NCBI RefSeq assembly: GCF_015687175.1
Contig: NZ_JADPQG010000002.1
Location: 186,001-250,000, forward strand
DNA length: 64,000 nucleotides
From: Reinekea sp. G2M2-21
GTDB taxonomy: Bacteria > Pseudomonadota > Gammaproteobacteria > Pseudomonadales > Natronospirillaceae
Reading direction: 5' to 3'
The notes beneath the pieces are model-generated. The model was not told the origin of the DNA, did no database searches, and worked only from the letters and a program-made list of their open reading frames with translations. A program made the position numbers and the translations under genes. Of this stretch, positions 1-8,916 are shown one piece after another (positions within the stretch are counted from its first letter, which is position 1; each line of letters starts with the position of its first letter).

Positions 1-623
1 TGTTGCACGACATTGGCAAAATTCTGGTACCCGACGAAATATTAAACAAACCCGGTAAGCTGACCCCGGAAGAATGGGAAGAAATGAAGCGCCATGTGTC
101 TTATGGCGAACAGATTCTCGACGTAACGCCCGGCTTAAGTGACGTCACGCGCAGTATATGCGCGCTGCACCACGAACGGCTGGATGGCAGCGGCTACCCG
201 CGCAACCTACCAAAAGACCAAATCACCCAAGTCGGACGCATGTCTGCGATCTGCGACGTATACGATGCGGTCACTGCCGACCGGGTCTATCACGTTGGTA
301 TGGCGCCCAATGAAGCGCTGAAAAAATTGATTGAGTGGAGCATTTTTCATCTCGACAAAGACCTGGTGTATGACTTTATCCGCTGCCTGTCGGTTTACCC
401 GGTGGGTACGTTGGTCGAACTGTCGAATGGTCGCGCAGGGGTGATTGTTGAGGCTAACCGCCGGCAACCCAAACTGCCGTTGGTACGGGTGTTTTTCAAT
501 ACCCGTCATCAACACCAGGTGGAAACGCACTTGCTAAATTTAGCGGATGCCAAAGTGGAGGTTGAAATTATCAACACTCTGGACGCACGCGCCCTGGGTA
601 TTGATATTCGGCCTTTCATGTAA
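1..623 (+). CDS. HD-GYP domain phosphodiesterase, C-terminal part
   Basis: The reading frame is already open at the window edge, so only the last ~206 residues of this gene are present. It begins in the metal-binding HDIGK motif of an HD domain and carries the HHERLDGSGYP signature typical of HD-GYP proteins, followed by ICDVYDAVTADR. The family hydrolyses cyclic di-GMP to pGpG/GMP with a bi- or trinuclear metal centre. The last ~80 residues form a beta-rich tail seen in many members of this family. The N-terminal sensory or DUF3391-like part lies outside the window, so the input signal cannot be judged. Family assignment is strong; enzymatic activity is inferred. Confidence 0.93.
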   Translation, partial: LHDIGKILVPDEILNKPGKLTPEEWEEMKRHVSYGEQILDVTPGLSDVTRSICALHHERLDGSGYPRNLPKDQITQVGRMSAICDVYDAVTADRVYHVGMAPNEALKKLIEWSIFHLDKDLVYDFIRCLSVYPVGTLVELSNGRAGVIVEANRRQPKLPLVRVFFNTRHQHQVETHLLNLADAKVEVEIINTLDARALGIDIRPFM

Positions 624-628
624 CTTGG

Positions 629-661
629 ACCAATAAAGCTCATTGGTAATGTATTTTTTAA
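629..661 (+). terminator. Weak terminator-like hairpin after the HD-GYP gene
   Basis: A 6-bp stem (ACCAAT/ATTGGT) a few bases after the stop codon is followed by a T-rich stretch. The stem is short, so this is only a plausible Rho-independent terminator. Confidence 0.35.
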
Positions 662-782
662 TGTCTGAAGTGCCTGCGACTTGGTGGAATTGTGTGTTGT
701 TTGATGCGAAGAATTAATCTGGTCTGACAACTTTGGTTGAGTTCTCAATTACCATTCTCTTGGAAGGTTTTTCTTTTCAAGT

Positions 783-1494
783 GGGCAGCCCCAAATGGCA
801 CTTACTTAAGCATATTTCCGTTTTTTTGAGACTTTTACGTCATTCGGTGAGTTAGTTTAACCGGGATTTTTGCTTCAAGTACTAAATCAGATACGAAGAC
901 TATGGTTCCATTTTTAACAAAAAGATCTCTTGGCGGGTTTTTCTTTTCAAGGGGAGATCCCCTTGCACCCCCCTCTATCGCCCGCTTTGGAGTTCTGTCA
1001 TGCCAGACACTTTCTTCGAACGGTCGCTTGAGCGTGCGTCCCTGCACGCGCGGCGCTTCCAAGGGCATCCTTGCCCTTGAATCCGTTGCGATGTGTCTGT
1101 CATGTCAGCCAAAGCAGATGCGACGTAACAGTTATTTACGCCAGTCTTTGGTAGATAGAATTTAGAGGTTGGTTTTATCTTTCGAGAAAGTAACTCTTGC
1201 CGCGGTTTTCTCCGCCTTTCAAACGACCACGCGAAGCAATTTGCGTCTCACAGGTTGTTCAAGCAGGGATGCTTGAACAAGTGAGCCGGCCATGGATGGC
1301 CGTCGCGAACGACCTGTCGAAGACGAAATTGAGACGTGTGATCAGTCGTTTGTGGCGGCGGCTGGGATTGTTAAGGGCTGAGCTGTAGCGGTCCTTGACG
1401 GCGAAAATCTACCAATGAAACCAAGTCACCGAATGACGCAAAATCCGAAGATAAAAACTAAATCAGCGTAAGTAAGTGCCATTCGGGCAGCCCC
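783..1494. mobile_element. MITE-like dispersed element, copy A, with terminal inverted repeats and 10-bp target duplication
   Basis: The element proper runs 793-1484. Its left end reads AATGGCACTTACTTAAGC (794-811) and its right end is the near-exact inverse (1466-1483). It is flanked on both sides by the direct repeat GGGCAGCCCC (783-792 and 1485-1494), the expected scar of transposition. The interior (692 bp in all) has no convincing gene; it is a string of short palindromes such as AAGGGGA/TCCCCTT near 950-965, AAGGGCA/TGCCCTT near 1061-1077 and GGCCATGGATGGCC near 1288-1301. Blocks of it recur at 8402-8916, 51225-51759 and, in fragment, 16410-16465. The ends resemble those of IS4-family elements and the ~10-bp duplication fits that family, but the family link is inference. 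Confidence 0.8.
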
Positions 1495-1648
1495 CTCTAA
1501 ACCCGTTGCGACGCGCCAACGAATTCCGCCAATGCAAATGCCACGGAACGGTCATATCCGCCGGTTCAAAAATGTCCGAATTATGTGTTTCGCTTGGATG
1601 ATCGGAAATGCCACTTAATTTAGTGACATTCAATCCGATCTTTTATCG

Positions 1649-1852
1649 CTATTCCGATTTGTTGGTGCTCAGGCCAAACGGCAGATACAAGGGACAGAAC
1701 TTCACGGTCGCTGTAATCACAAATACCGCCGCGAGCAACGCGACGATAATGGCGATTGCGCCACTGACCCATTGCAATACGACCGCTAAAATCATGATGG
1801 CGGCCAGTATTAAACGTACGATTCGATCCACATTGCCCATATTCACTTTCAT
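1649..1852 (-). CDS. DUF2892 (YgaP-like) small inner-membrane protein
   Basis: A 67-residue protein starting MKVNMGNVDRIVRLILA, followed by two closely packed hydrophobic helices and ending in the KFCPLYLPFGLSTNK-type motif that marks the DUF2892/YgaP transmembrane family, whose conserved Cys-Pro sits after the second helix. The start is set by a good ribosome site (GAGGGAG) eight bases upstream; the frame can be read further upstream, but without a ribosome site. It lies 112 bp downstream of pdxH on the same strand. Members are often found alone or fused to rhodanese domains; a specific function is not known here. Confidence 0.85.
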   Translation of the reverse strand: MKVNMGNVDRIVRLILAAIMILAVVLQWVSGAIAIIVALLAAVFVITATVKFCPLYLPFGLSTNKSE

Positions 1853-1964
1853 CGTTGACTCCCTCTTTGCAGGTAAGATGCAATGAGTGTAGGCCAGATT
1901 TATATTATAAAAATCTAATTTACGAGAAAGCTGCGAAATAGTTGATGCAGCGCAACCCAACGGG

Positions 1965-2603
1965 CTAGGGCTGCAAACGATCCAACTGCCATGCACCGTC
2001 GGTTAAGGTGTACATGAACCGGTCGTGCAAACGGGAGCCACGGCCCTGCCAGAATTCGATTTTGGTCGGCTTAACTCGGTAGCCGCCCCAAAACGACGGC
2101 AGTGGGATGTCGCCTTCTTTGAACTTCGACTTCATCTGTTCAAACGCCTGCTCCAGCAATTTGCGAGAACCGATCTTTTGACTCTGATGGCTGGTCCAGG
2201 CAGCTATCTGGCTATTACGGGGACGGGACAGAAAGTACCGAGTCGCTTCGGCGACCGACAGCTTCTCGGCCTCGCCATAGACGATGATCTGCCGCTCAAG
2301 CGGTGTCCACGCGAAGTGAAGGCTTACTTTGGGGTTGTGTGCAATGTCCTGCGCTTTCTGGCTTTGCAGATTGGTGTAGAAAACAAAGCCTTTCGGGTCG
2401 TATTGCTTGAGCAGCACGATACGCTGGCTCGGCTGGCCTTCGGCGTTCACAGTCGCTAATGACATGGCGGTTGGGTCGGCATTGAGGTTGGCGTCCATCG
2501 CCTGTTGCAACCACTGTTCAAATTGCACAATGGGGTCGGCATTCAGTTGCTCTCGATCGAGCCCCTGTAAGGTATATTCGCGACGGATATCTTCTAATTT
2601 CAT
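1965..2603 (-). CDS. pdxH: Pyridoxamine/pyridoxine 5'-phosphate oxidase
   Basis: A 212-residue FMN-dependent oxidase that converts pyridoxine or pyridoxamine 5'-phosphate to pyridoxal 5'-phosphate, the last step of vitamin B6 synthesis and salvage. Family motifs are clear: the N-terminal [13 protein letters not shown] segment, the FMN/substrate-binding [29 protein letters not shown] and [35 protein letters not shown], and the C-terminal signature [16 protein letters not shown] ending in QLDRLQP. Length matches the family (about 210-220). The [11 protein letters not shown] start has GGAAGAG upstream, whereas the frame's earlier part does not look like this family. A PLP-enzyme gene lies upstream on the same strand. 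Confidence 0.97.
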   Translation of the reverse strand: MKLEDIRREYTLQGLDREQLNADPIVQFEQWLQQAMDANLNADPTAMSLATVNAEGQPSQRIVLLKQYDPKGFVFYTNLQSQKAQDIAHNPKVSLHFAWTPLERQIIVYGEAEKLSVAEATRYFLSRPRNSQIAAWTSHQSQKIGSRKLLEQAFEQMKSKFKEGDIPLPSFWGGYRVKPTKIEFWQGRGSRLHDRFMYTLTDGAWQLDRLQP

Positions 2604-2667
2604 GACTCTTCCCGGGTCGATGCAAACGAGCTGCATCATACTGAAACTGCGGCCAGTTACCAGCGAC

Positions 2668-2868
2668 TCACGGCAGATGACGTTTCCGCACCTGCGTGGG
2701 TGATAAGTACCAAGCCAACGCTGAAAACACACACAACTGCATTAGCGCGCGGGCACTGTGCCACGACACTAACGCGTCCTGTAGATACCGAATTCCCAAT
2801 TCAGCGAGGGAAAACACCGCCAACATAACGGCAATGGCACCAATGAACATTTTAAACAATAGCAGCAT
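2668..2868 (-). CDS. Small hydrophobic membrane protein, uncharacterised
   Basis: A 66-residue frame with two predicted membrane segments (about residues 3-22 and 40-56) separated by a short amphipathic stretch, ending in a basic tail (TQVRKRHLP). It sits between the PLP-enzyme gene and pdxH, in the same direction. No strong ribosome site is visible. The opposite-strand frame over the same bases is not protein-like. I do not recognise a family; it could be a real small membrane protein or a chance hydrophobic frame. Confidence 0.5.
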   Translation of the reverse strand: MLLLFKMFIGAIAVMLAVFSLAELGIRYLQDALVSWHSARALMQLCVFSALAWYLSPTQVRKRHLP

Positions 2869-2945
2869 GGCTCAGGCTTCTTAACATTTGCGCTGCAGCC
2901 TAACAAACCATACGCGGTGAGTCCGTCGCTCAGATCACACTGCGT

Positions 2946-4043
2946 TCAAATCAGAACCTGCTCGGCAAACCGGGCCAGGTGTTGCTGCCATTCTGCCGGT
3001 GTCTGTTCTGTGAACGCGTCACCAATGGTCATTTCACACAGGTAATAGCCTTCGCCGGTTTCGTAAGGCGGCGTGATAAGTGCGACGTTGTTGTCGAGCA
3101 TCCACTGGGTCGCAGTGTTGAGATACCTTTCTACATCGACCGACATTCGTACCCGAAACATATTGGTTTGCGGCACGCGCGGCCAGGTGGTCACACCCAG
3201 TAGCTGATTCAACTGCTCCGCCAGCCATATCGCCTGTTCGCGACGCGCAGCTATGTGAGGTAGGTGTTTTTTTAAGCCTTCGCGTGCCGCCACGATATAA
3301 GGGGCCAGCGAGAAAAGATTACCGCCGGCGCGGCGCACCCAGATTTTTGCTTGGGCAATAAAGCTTGCATCGCCCGCCAGACAGGCACCGGAAATACCGC
3401 CCAGGTCTTTGTAGAAACTGACGTACACCGAATCGAACAGCGCGGAAATTTCCGCTAAGGATTTCCCATAAGCGGGTGGGCATTGCCACAACCGAGCGCC
3501 GTCCATATGCAATTTTATGTTGTGTTCACGCGCCCAACTGGCTTGCGCCACCAGGTCTTCCCAAGCCGGTAGCTGCCCTCCAATTTCCCGCATGGGCAAT
3601 TCCAGCAAAACTGCGGCCAACGGCTCTACCGCAGCGCTTTGGATATCCGCCAGGGTGGGCACCCGATGATGACTGCCCAGCGTCACACCGCGTAGACCAT
3701 AGAGAGTTTGATAGGCGTTATGTTCGTGTAATTGCAAGTGACTGGTCGCGTGCATCGCAACGTTGGGTGATCGTTGCTGTTCAGCCCAGATTTTCAACGC
3801 AATAGGTTGCGCCATGGTTCCGCTGGGTAAGAACAGCGCTTGTTCTTTGCCGAGCAAGGCGGCGATTTCCTGCTCGAACTGTTCGATCAATGCACCGTCA
3901 CCATAGACATCCGTTTGCTCGTTATCGTCGACGGCATCGGCCAGAGCCTGCAATCGCATTTTTAAATTCTGCGCGGTGTGTCGGGCGGCACTGTAACGAC
4001 AGCCCGATGCGGCTTTACGATAGGCTTTGATGAGAGTTTCCAT
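2946..4043 (-). CDS. Threonine-aldolase-family PLP enzyme (beta-eliminating lyase fold)
   Basis: A 365-residue fold-type I PLP enzyme of the L-allo-threonine aldolase/aromatic amino acid lyase superfamily. Recognisable parts are TDVYGDGALIEQFEQEIAALLGK and FLPSGTMAQPIAL near the N-terminus, ETP-like LELPMREIGGQLP, the cofactor-contacting HMDGARLWQ motif, and a putative PLP lysine in SFYKDLGGISG at about residue 212. The canonical lysine context in threonine aldolases is SxSKGLG, so the FYKDLGG version marks a divergent subfamily and the substrate should not be assumed to be threonine. A GTG ten codons upstream could also start translation, but METLIKAYRKA begins the homologous part. Confidence 0.82.
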   Translation of the reverse strand: METLIKAYRKAASGCRYSAARHTAQNLKMRLQALADAVDDNEQTDVYGDGALIEQFEQEIAALLGKEQALFLPSGTMAQPIALKIWAEQQRSPNVAMHATSHLQLHEHNAYQTLYGLRGVTLGSHHRVPTLADIQSAAVEPLAAVLLELPMREIGGQLPAWEDLVAQASWAREHNIKLHMDGARLWQCPPAYGKSLAEISALFDSVYVSFYKDLGGISGACLAGDASFIAQAKIWVRRAGGNLFSLAPYIVAAREGLKKHLPHIAARREQAIWLAEQLNQLLGVTTWPRVPQTNMFRVRMSVDVERYLNTATQWMLDNNVALITPPYETGEGYYLCEMTIGDAFTEQTPAEWQQHLARFAEQVLI

Positions 4044-4111
4044 GGCGCTGCATCCAATATTTTCAGATGGCACAGCGTATCAGAAAAATGGGCAGCGCCA
4101 ACCGCAGTTGC

Positions 4112-4900
4112 TCAATCGGTATGATCGGATACGTAACGATCAATAAACGTTGCGGTCAGCGAATCGCGCTGTTCGCCGATGGCCGTCCAGAATTGTTCCA
4201 CCAGCGCAGGGTGCTGTTCGGCAAAGGGCTTGGAGAAAACCAAAAAATAATCTTTGGTCACGATGGGCAATGTGCTTTTTTGAATCTGGCTCGACGGCAT
4301 GTCGCTCAGATATCGGTCGACCACCACGCCCTGACCAACATAGGCCGGTATACGCTTGGTCATCAACTTTTTCAGATTGTTCAGTGTTCCGGGGGTCTCT
4401 TCCACTGGATAACCCAAAGCTTTCAGGTTACCAACTATCGAATAGCCCAGATCGACACCCAGTGGCCCGTTAAGTTGGCTGAACACTTCACCGTCCCAGG
4501 TTACGCCACTGTCGTTAAGGGTGTAGAGATAATAACTTAGTGTGGCAATGCGCTTTTCGTGGTCGGGCTTACCATCGCGCATTGGGTAGCGGGTGAAAAC
4601 ACTGCGTTGAGCGTTGTAGGAAAAAATAAAAGCCCCATCTATTTCACCCTGCTCTAACGAATAGATAACTCGCTTACCGGGCAAGCGCTCCAGCTCTATG
4701 GTCCAATTATTTTGTCGTGCTATGGTCTGGATAATATCGACCGCGATACCCGGCTGAGCGGATATGCGGTTTGAATTGTCAATCTGATAAGGGAAGGACT
4801 CGGTATCGGCGTAGGCTAAATGAATGGTCTCTGCACCGGCCATGCGGCAGGTTATAAGCAACAGAAGCGAAAACACTCTAACCATGGAGAAAACCGGCAT
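4112..4900 (-). CDS. Periplasmic solute-binding protein, family 3-like
   Basis: A 262-residue protein with an N-terminal secretion signal (hydrophobic core about residues 8-20, cleavage probably after MAGA) and an SBP_bac_3-like body: IHLAYADTESFPYQ, PGIAVDIIQTIARQNNWTIELERLPGKR and YSLEQGEIDGAFIFS. Such proteins bind polar amino acids or act as sensors. No transporter permease or ATPase is adjacent, so it is an orphan binding protein, as is common in marine gammaproteobacteria. The start is supported by GAGGTAG seven bases upstream. The ligand cannot be read from the sequence. Confidence 0.82.
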   Translation of the reverse strand: MPVFSMVRVFSLLLLITCRMAGAETIHLAYADTESFPYQIDNSNRISAQPGIAVDIIQTIARQNNWTIELERLPGKRVIYSLEQGEIDGAFIFSYNAQRSVFTRYPMRDGKPDHEKRIATLSYYLYTLNDSGVTWDGEVFSQLNGPLGVDLGYSIVGNLKALGYPVEETPGTLNNLKKLMTKRIPAYVGQGVVVDRYLSDMPSSQIQKSTLPIVTKDYFLVFSKPFAEQHPALVEQFWTAIGEQRDSLTATFIDRYVSDHTD

Positions 4901-5009
4901 CTGCTACCTCGTGACGGATTAACACGACTACATAATGGGAAGTTTAGTCTCTGTTCTGGATTGGGCAAATGACGGCAACGCGGATCGGTTTTGGCTGTTT
5001 ATTTTAAGC

Positions 5010-5032
5010 AGCGCCAACCGTGGGTTGGCGCT
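5010..5032 (-). terminator. Perfect 10-bp hairpin downstream of the DUF1127 gene
   Basis: AGCGCCAACC and GGTTGGCGCT flank a GTG loop, forming a strong GC-rich hairpin about 40 bp past the end of the small minus-strand gene at 5070. There is no long T run on either strand, so this could be an intrinsic terminator of low efficiency or an mRNA-end stabilising hairpin. Confidence 0.4.
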
Positions 5033-5069
5033 TATAAGGTCAGAATTCGGTGAATCGTGGCATGCGCAA

Positions 5070-5258
5070 TTACATGCGGTGTTTATAGGTTTGGAAGTCC
5101 CGTATGCTGATGTTGAGATCTTTTTTTTGCCAGTCTGGCATTTGATCTAACATTAGTTCTGCTTTTCGAATGCGACGGGTTAATTTGCGCTTTTCCTGTT
5201 CCTTGCGCAGAGTGATCATCATCATTTCCGGAATTCGAAAAATGAAGTTTAGTGCCAT
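5070..5258 (-). CDS. DUF1127-like small basic protein
   Basis: A 62-residue highly charged protein, MALNFIFRIPEMMM followed by the basic helix LRKEQEKRKLTRRIRKAEL and DQMPDWQKKDLNISIRDF, which resembles the DUF1127 pattern (arginine-rich helix, then 'L..L.D..L.DIG..R'). The start is fixed by a strong GGGAGA ribosome site at the right spacing, although the frame extends about 45 codons further upstream. It is divergent from the LysR regulator at 5425, an arrangement often seen for DUF1127 genes and GcvA-type regulators. In alphaproteobacteria small DUF1127 proteins influence RNA turnover and phosphate/carbon metabolism; the role here is unknown. Confidence 0.72.
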   Translation of the reverse strand: MALNFIFRIPEMMMITLRKEQEKRKLTRRIRKAELMLDQMPDWQKKDLNISIRDFQTYKHRM

Positions 5259-5424
5259 GCTGTGTCTCCCTGATTGACGGGTATGCCTACCCATGATGTT
5301 GCCTGAACGGCGGTGAAAGACTGAAACAGTGGTCATTTTGAAGCAGATCTTGTTATGATACCAACGATAGTTCCTAACAGATTCCATAAGCAAATCTTAT
5401 ATTTGAACTCGTGGTCAACTCCTT

Positions 5425-6357
5425 ATGACGCAACTCAAACTACCCGATCTGGAAAGTTTTCGTTTCTTCGAAGCCGCTGCGCGTTTGAGCAGCTATACCC
5501 GCGCCGCGGAAGAACTTTGTGTAACGCAAGCCGCCGTATCGCAACAGATTCGAAGCCTGGAAAACCGCCTGGGCGTTAAGTTGTTTCAACGCAAAGGCCG
5601 GACAATGGTCCTCAGTGAACAGGGGCATTTGATTCTGCCGGAGGTGCAGGATGGACTGAAACTGCTGCAGTTAGCCGTGCGCAAACTAGACCACTACAAA
5701 CAACCGGATGTACTCAGCGTCACCATGCTGCCGAGCTTTGCTGCCCGCTGGTTGGTGCCGCGTTTGTGGCGGTTCAATCACCGCTACCCGGATGTGGAAC
5801 TGCGCTTGAACCCCACCCACACCCAAGTCGACATGCTAAACAGCGACCTCGATTTAGCGATTCGTTTGGGGGTAGACGACTACCCAGCCTTGAGCTGCGA
5901 ATCGTTGATGGATGAATACGCCTACGCTGCGGCGTCTCCTCAGATTGCCAAGCAAATAAAAAAGCCAGAAGACGTGCTTAAATTCATGTTGATTCATGGC
6001 TGGGTCGACAGCGGCATGAACTGGGAAAGTTGGTTCCGCAAGACCGGGGTGAGCACCCGTGGTCGTCGCATCAAGAAACAGGTCATCAACGAAGGCAGTA
6101 TCACCATTGAAATGTTACTGTCTGGGCATGGTATCGCCGTGGTGCGTAACACGCTGGCACGAGGTCTGGTGGAAAGTGGCCAGCTGGTGCCGCTGTTGGG
6201 TGTGACCATTTCCAGCCACTTTCAATATTTTATGATTCACCGTAAAGAGCAGCATGCGAACACTAACTTAACGGCGTTCAAGCACTGGTTGCGCGAAGAA
6301 GTGGCTGAATTCACAGCCAAACACCCGATGGAAGACCTGTTTACCATTGCGCAATAA
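5425..6357 (+). CDS. LysR-family transcriptional regulator, GcvA type
   Basis: A 310-residue LysR regulator. Residues 8-66 form the winged helix-turn-helix (LESFRFFEAAARLSSYTRAAEE, VTQAAVSQQIRSLENRLGVKLFQRKGR). The effector domain follows from about residue 95 with LSVTMLPSFAARWLVPRL and DLDLAIRLG, hallmarks of the GcvA subgroup, which includes regulators of glycine cleavage and beta-lactamase (AmpR). It is divergently transcribed from the DUF1127-like gene, with 166 bp between the starts that must hold both promoters. Its target is most simply that small gene and itself; the effector is unknown. Confidence 0.93.
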   Translation: MTQLKLPDLESFRFFEAAARLSSYTRAAEELCVTQAAVSQQIRSLENRLGVKLFQRKGRTMVLSEQGHLILPEVQDGLKLLQLAVRKLDHYKQPDVLSVTMLPSFAARWLVPRLWRFNHRYPDVELRLNPTHTQVDMLNSDLDLAIRLGVDDYPALSCESLMDEYAYAAASPQIAKQIKKPEDVLKFMLIHGWVDSGMNWESWFRKTGVSTRGRRIKKQVINEGSITIEMLLSGHGIAVVRNTLARGLVESGQLVPLLGVTISSHFQYFMIHRKEQHANTNLTAFKHWLREEVAEFTAKHPMEDLFTIAQ

Positions 6358-6412
6358 AATTCACCAAAGGGCTCAGTTTTCGCGGCCATCTGTCGATAAC
6401 CTTCTACACTAG

Positions 6413-6501
6413 TTAAGGGCACATCTAAAAAGTCCGTCGATCTCTATGTGTTGCTAGCCCGCACGCTAAGGGGACTTAAGGTTTTTTTAAAGTGCCCTTA
6501 A
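6413..6501. repeat. 89-bp MITE-like element with 10-bp perfect terminal inverted repeats
   Basis: TTAAGGGCAC at 6413-6422 and its exact inverse GTGCCCTTAA at 6492-6501 bound an 89-bp segment between the LysR and chemoreceptor genes. Similarity of the ends continues inward through an A/T-rich stretch. The segment has no coding capacity. It could be a miniature transposable element remnant or a long-range stem in the chemoreceptor leader. Confidence 0.5.
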
Positions 6502-6531
6502 TTGATTGCCACCAAACCAAAGAGCCTTATT

Positions 6532-8199
6532 GTGAAGAAGTTATCTATATCGCTGAAAATCAGTTTGCTGGTTTCGGGTCTTATCGTTGCGTTGTTGGTC
6601 ACCGCTGGATTCTTTATCAGTAGTTTCAGCAACGCCATTCGAGCAAGCCAACAAGAGGCGAATCTGCGTCAGTTTGAAGTGGAGCTGTTGCAACACTGGG
6701 AAGACTTGCAAGCGCAATACAATCTGTCTCGCGCGCAAGCACCGGAATTCTTTTCCAAGAAGATTGAACAGTCTGAATTAGAAGCCATTATTGCGGAAGG
6801 TAAACGCCGTGAACAGGAACTGGCCGATCACCTGTCGACGCTCGACATTTCCATTGCCAACAGCTGGAACGCGGCCAATTCAGACGAAGGTGGCAGCCTT
6901 TCTGACTTTACCAACCGCTTCAACGACGCTGTTTCCCAGGCGCAAGAGGTGTATGCATCCGCCGCAGAGGTATGGATCGCTAAAGGCGCGTGGAATGCCC
7001 GCAACGCCGCCGACAAAGGCGTGTTAGAGGCCATGGTACCCATCGACAACATCGTTAAAGAATTCGGCAGCCGTTTTGGCGCACTGGTGGCGATGCGCTC
7101 AGAGCAACTGATTGCCTCGCAGCAAGCAACCATTCGCAACCTGATTATCATCATCGGCTTACTCACATTGGCCGCCATAATTATTTCGTTCAGTGTATTA
7201 CGTAATTTAAAAAGCAACCTGTACGCAATTGTGTCACTGACCAACCAACTAGCGACTGGAGACCTGACTGCCGACATTGTCGCCCGCGAAAACGGCGACG
7301 AAGTTGACGAAGTAAAACTATCGGTTGCAACCATGATTGAAAAATTGCGCAGCATTGTGGAGTCTGTCGTTGAACTGGCCGAACACCTTAAATTGTCCAG
7401 TGAGGAAATACTGGTCGATACCGAAGCACGCTTAAGCAGCGCTGAAAACCAGAACCAACGGCTGCAACAATTAACCGAAGCCACCAAACTGTTAGAAGCC
7501 TTTGCCAGTGAAGTGACGGAGGCTGCAAATGAGTCGCTCACTGTGGCCAACCAGGCCGATGGATATGCCGAAAATGGCAGCGTCACTGTCACGGAAACTG
7601 TCCGCTCCATCGAAAGCCTCGCGGCAGATATTGAACAGTCTGTTTCAGTCATTGAACAGCTGGACGCACAAGCCGAAAACATCACCGCCATCATCGGTAC
7701 CATTCAATCCATCGCCGAACAAACCAACTTACTGGCGTTAAACGCCGCCATTGAAGCCGCGCGCGCGGGTGAACAGGGTCGCGGTTTTGCCGTCGTCGCC
7801 GATGAAGTGCGCAGCCTCGCCGGACGCACCCAGCAAGCCACCGAAGAAATTCAAAAAACACTGGAAGAACTGCGCCAGGGTTCCCGTCAGGCCGTTACCG
7901 TGATTGGCAACAGCCACCAGCAATCGGTGGCGTCTGTGGCAAAGGCCACCGAATCTGGCGAAGCTATTTCGCACTTTAATGCCGCTGTCGCCACCATCAA
8001 AGATTACTCAGCCCAAACCACCGATGCGACCGAAAAGCAAAACCAAACCTTGTTGGACATCAGTGCCGCTGTCGATGCCGTGAGTGTGATTACTGAGGAA
8101 AATACCGACCGCGCCAAAGCATCGTTGAACTCAACGGAGATTCTGCGTGATTTGAGTAAGGATCTGGTGCAATCGATTTCGTTTTTTAAATTGCATTGA
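6532..8199 (+). CDS. Methyl-accepting chemotaxis protein
   Basis: A 555-residue transmembrane chemoreceptor. A first membrane helix (about residues 7-30) is followed by a ~175-residue periplasmic helical sensor region, a second helix (about 200-222, [21 protein letters not shown]), a HAMP domain and a long cytoplasmic coiled coil. The signalling tip is unmistakable: [20 protein letters not shown] then [22 protein letters not shown] near residue 400. There is no NWETF-like CheR/CheB tether at the C-terminus, which ends SISFFKLH. I take the GTG at 6532 as the start because AAAGAG lies upstream and it begins directly before the first helix; a TTG ten codons earlier is the alternative. The ligand is unknown. 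Confidence 0.95.
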   Translation: MKKLSISLKISLLVSGLIVALLVTAGFFISSFSNAIRASQQEANLRQFEVELLQHWEDLQAQYNLSRAQAPEFFSKKIEQSELEAIIAEGKRREQELADHLSTLDISIANSWNAANSDEGGSLSDFTNRFNDAVSQAQEVYASAAEVWIAKGAWNARNAADKGVLEAMVPIDNIVKEFGSRFGALVAMRSEQLIASQQATIRNLIIIIGLLTLAAIIISFSVLRNLKSNLYAIVSLTNQLATGDLTADIVARENGDEVDEVKLSVATMIEKLRSIVESVVELAEHLKLSSEEILVDTEARLSSAENQNQRLQQLTEATKLLEAFASEVTEAANESLTVANQADGYAENGSVTVTETVRSIESLAADIEQSVSVIEQLDAQAENITAIIGTIQSIAEQTNLLALNAAIEAARAGEQGRGFAVVADEVRSLAGRTQQATEEIQKTLEELRQGSRQAVTVIGNSHQQSVASVAKATESGEAISHFNAAVATIKDYSAQTTDATEKQNQTLLDISAAVDAVSVITEENTDRAKASLNSTEILRDLSKDLVQSISFFKLH

Positions 8200-8354
8200 T
8201 GGTGAGTGGTTTACTTTTTTGGGTTAGTGGAGGTTTATCGATTGTTTCTTAACGAAAGAAATCATCATCCCAGTGGGAGTTCCCCATGATCCGGTGTTTA
8301 CCGAAGTTGAAATAAATTGACTGCACGGGTCTGTCAGAGCCCTTTTTTTCTGCC

Positions 8355-8397
8355 TTGGGGGTTTCAAGTGAGTCGTCGCACCGAGCAAAACCCCCAA
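8355..8397. repeat. Inverted repeat, 10-bp arms
   Basis: TTGGGGGTTT (8355-8364) and AAACCCCCAA (8388-8397) form a perfect 10-bp stem with a 23-base loop, immediately to the left of repeat copy B. The stem may be a separate small palindromic element or the trace of a terminator for the chemoreceptor gene ~150 bp upstream. Confidence 0.5.
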
Positions 8398-8401
8398 ACC
8401 C

Positions 8402-8916
8402 GAATGGTACTTACTTAAGCTTATTTTCATTTTGTTTGAGACTTTTACGTTTTTCGGTGACTTAGTTTAACCTAGATTTTTTACTTCAAGTATTAAATCA
8501 GTTACGAAGACTATGGTTCCATTTTTAACCAAAAGTTCTCTAAGAGAATTTTTTCTTTCAAGGGGAGATCCCCTTGATCCGGCCTTCACCAGAGGTGAAG
8601 TCGTTAAAATCGAATCGAAGCCCATTGGGGCTTCGCTTTTAATCGATTTTAACCCCCCCACTGTTGCCCGCTTTGGTTTTCTGCCATGCCGGACACTTTC
8701 TTCGAACGGTCGCTTGAGCGTGCGTCCCTGCACGCGCGGCGCTTACAAGGGCATCCATGCCCTTGCATCCGTTGCGATGTGTCTGTCATGTCAGCCAAAG
8801 CAGATGCGACGGTGGGGTTATTTACACCGGTCCTTGGCGGCGAAAATCTTCTGATGAAAGCAAGTCGAAAACTGCTGCGAATGCCGAAGTTAATCCTGCT
8901 TAAGTGATCACCATTC
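8402..8916. mobile_element. MITE-like dispersed element, copy B
   Basis: This 515-bp copy begins GAATGGTACTTACTTAAGC and ends with the inverted form GCTTAAGTGATCACCATTC. It shares most of its length with copy A (793-1484) in the same orientation, but lacks about 250 bp of A's right half and has an extra 80-bp insert (about 8575-8655). The insert holds a hairpin around GAAGCCCATTGGGGCTTC between ATCGA/TCGAT arms. No target duplication is visible immediately outside the ends; GAGCCCTTTTTT occurs on both sides but ~65 bp away on the left. The internal open frames translate the palindromes and look non-coding. Confidence 0.75.

Noticed and set aside
902..1165. Open frames within repeat copies A and B that share similar translations (for example SSNGRLSVRPCTRG).
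   Set aside because: The frames cross palindromes, lack ribosome sites, and their similarity simply reflects the repeated DNA. Several frames on both strands are open equally well.
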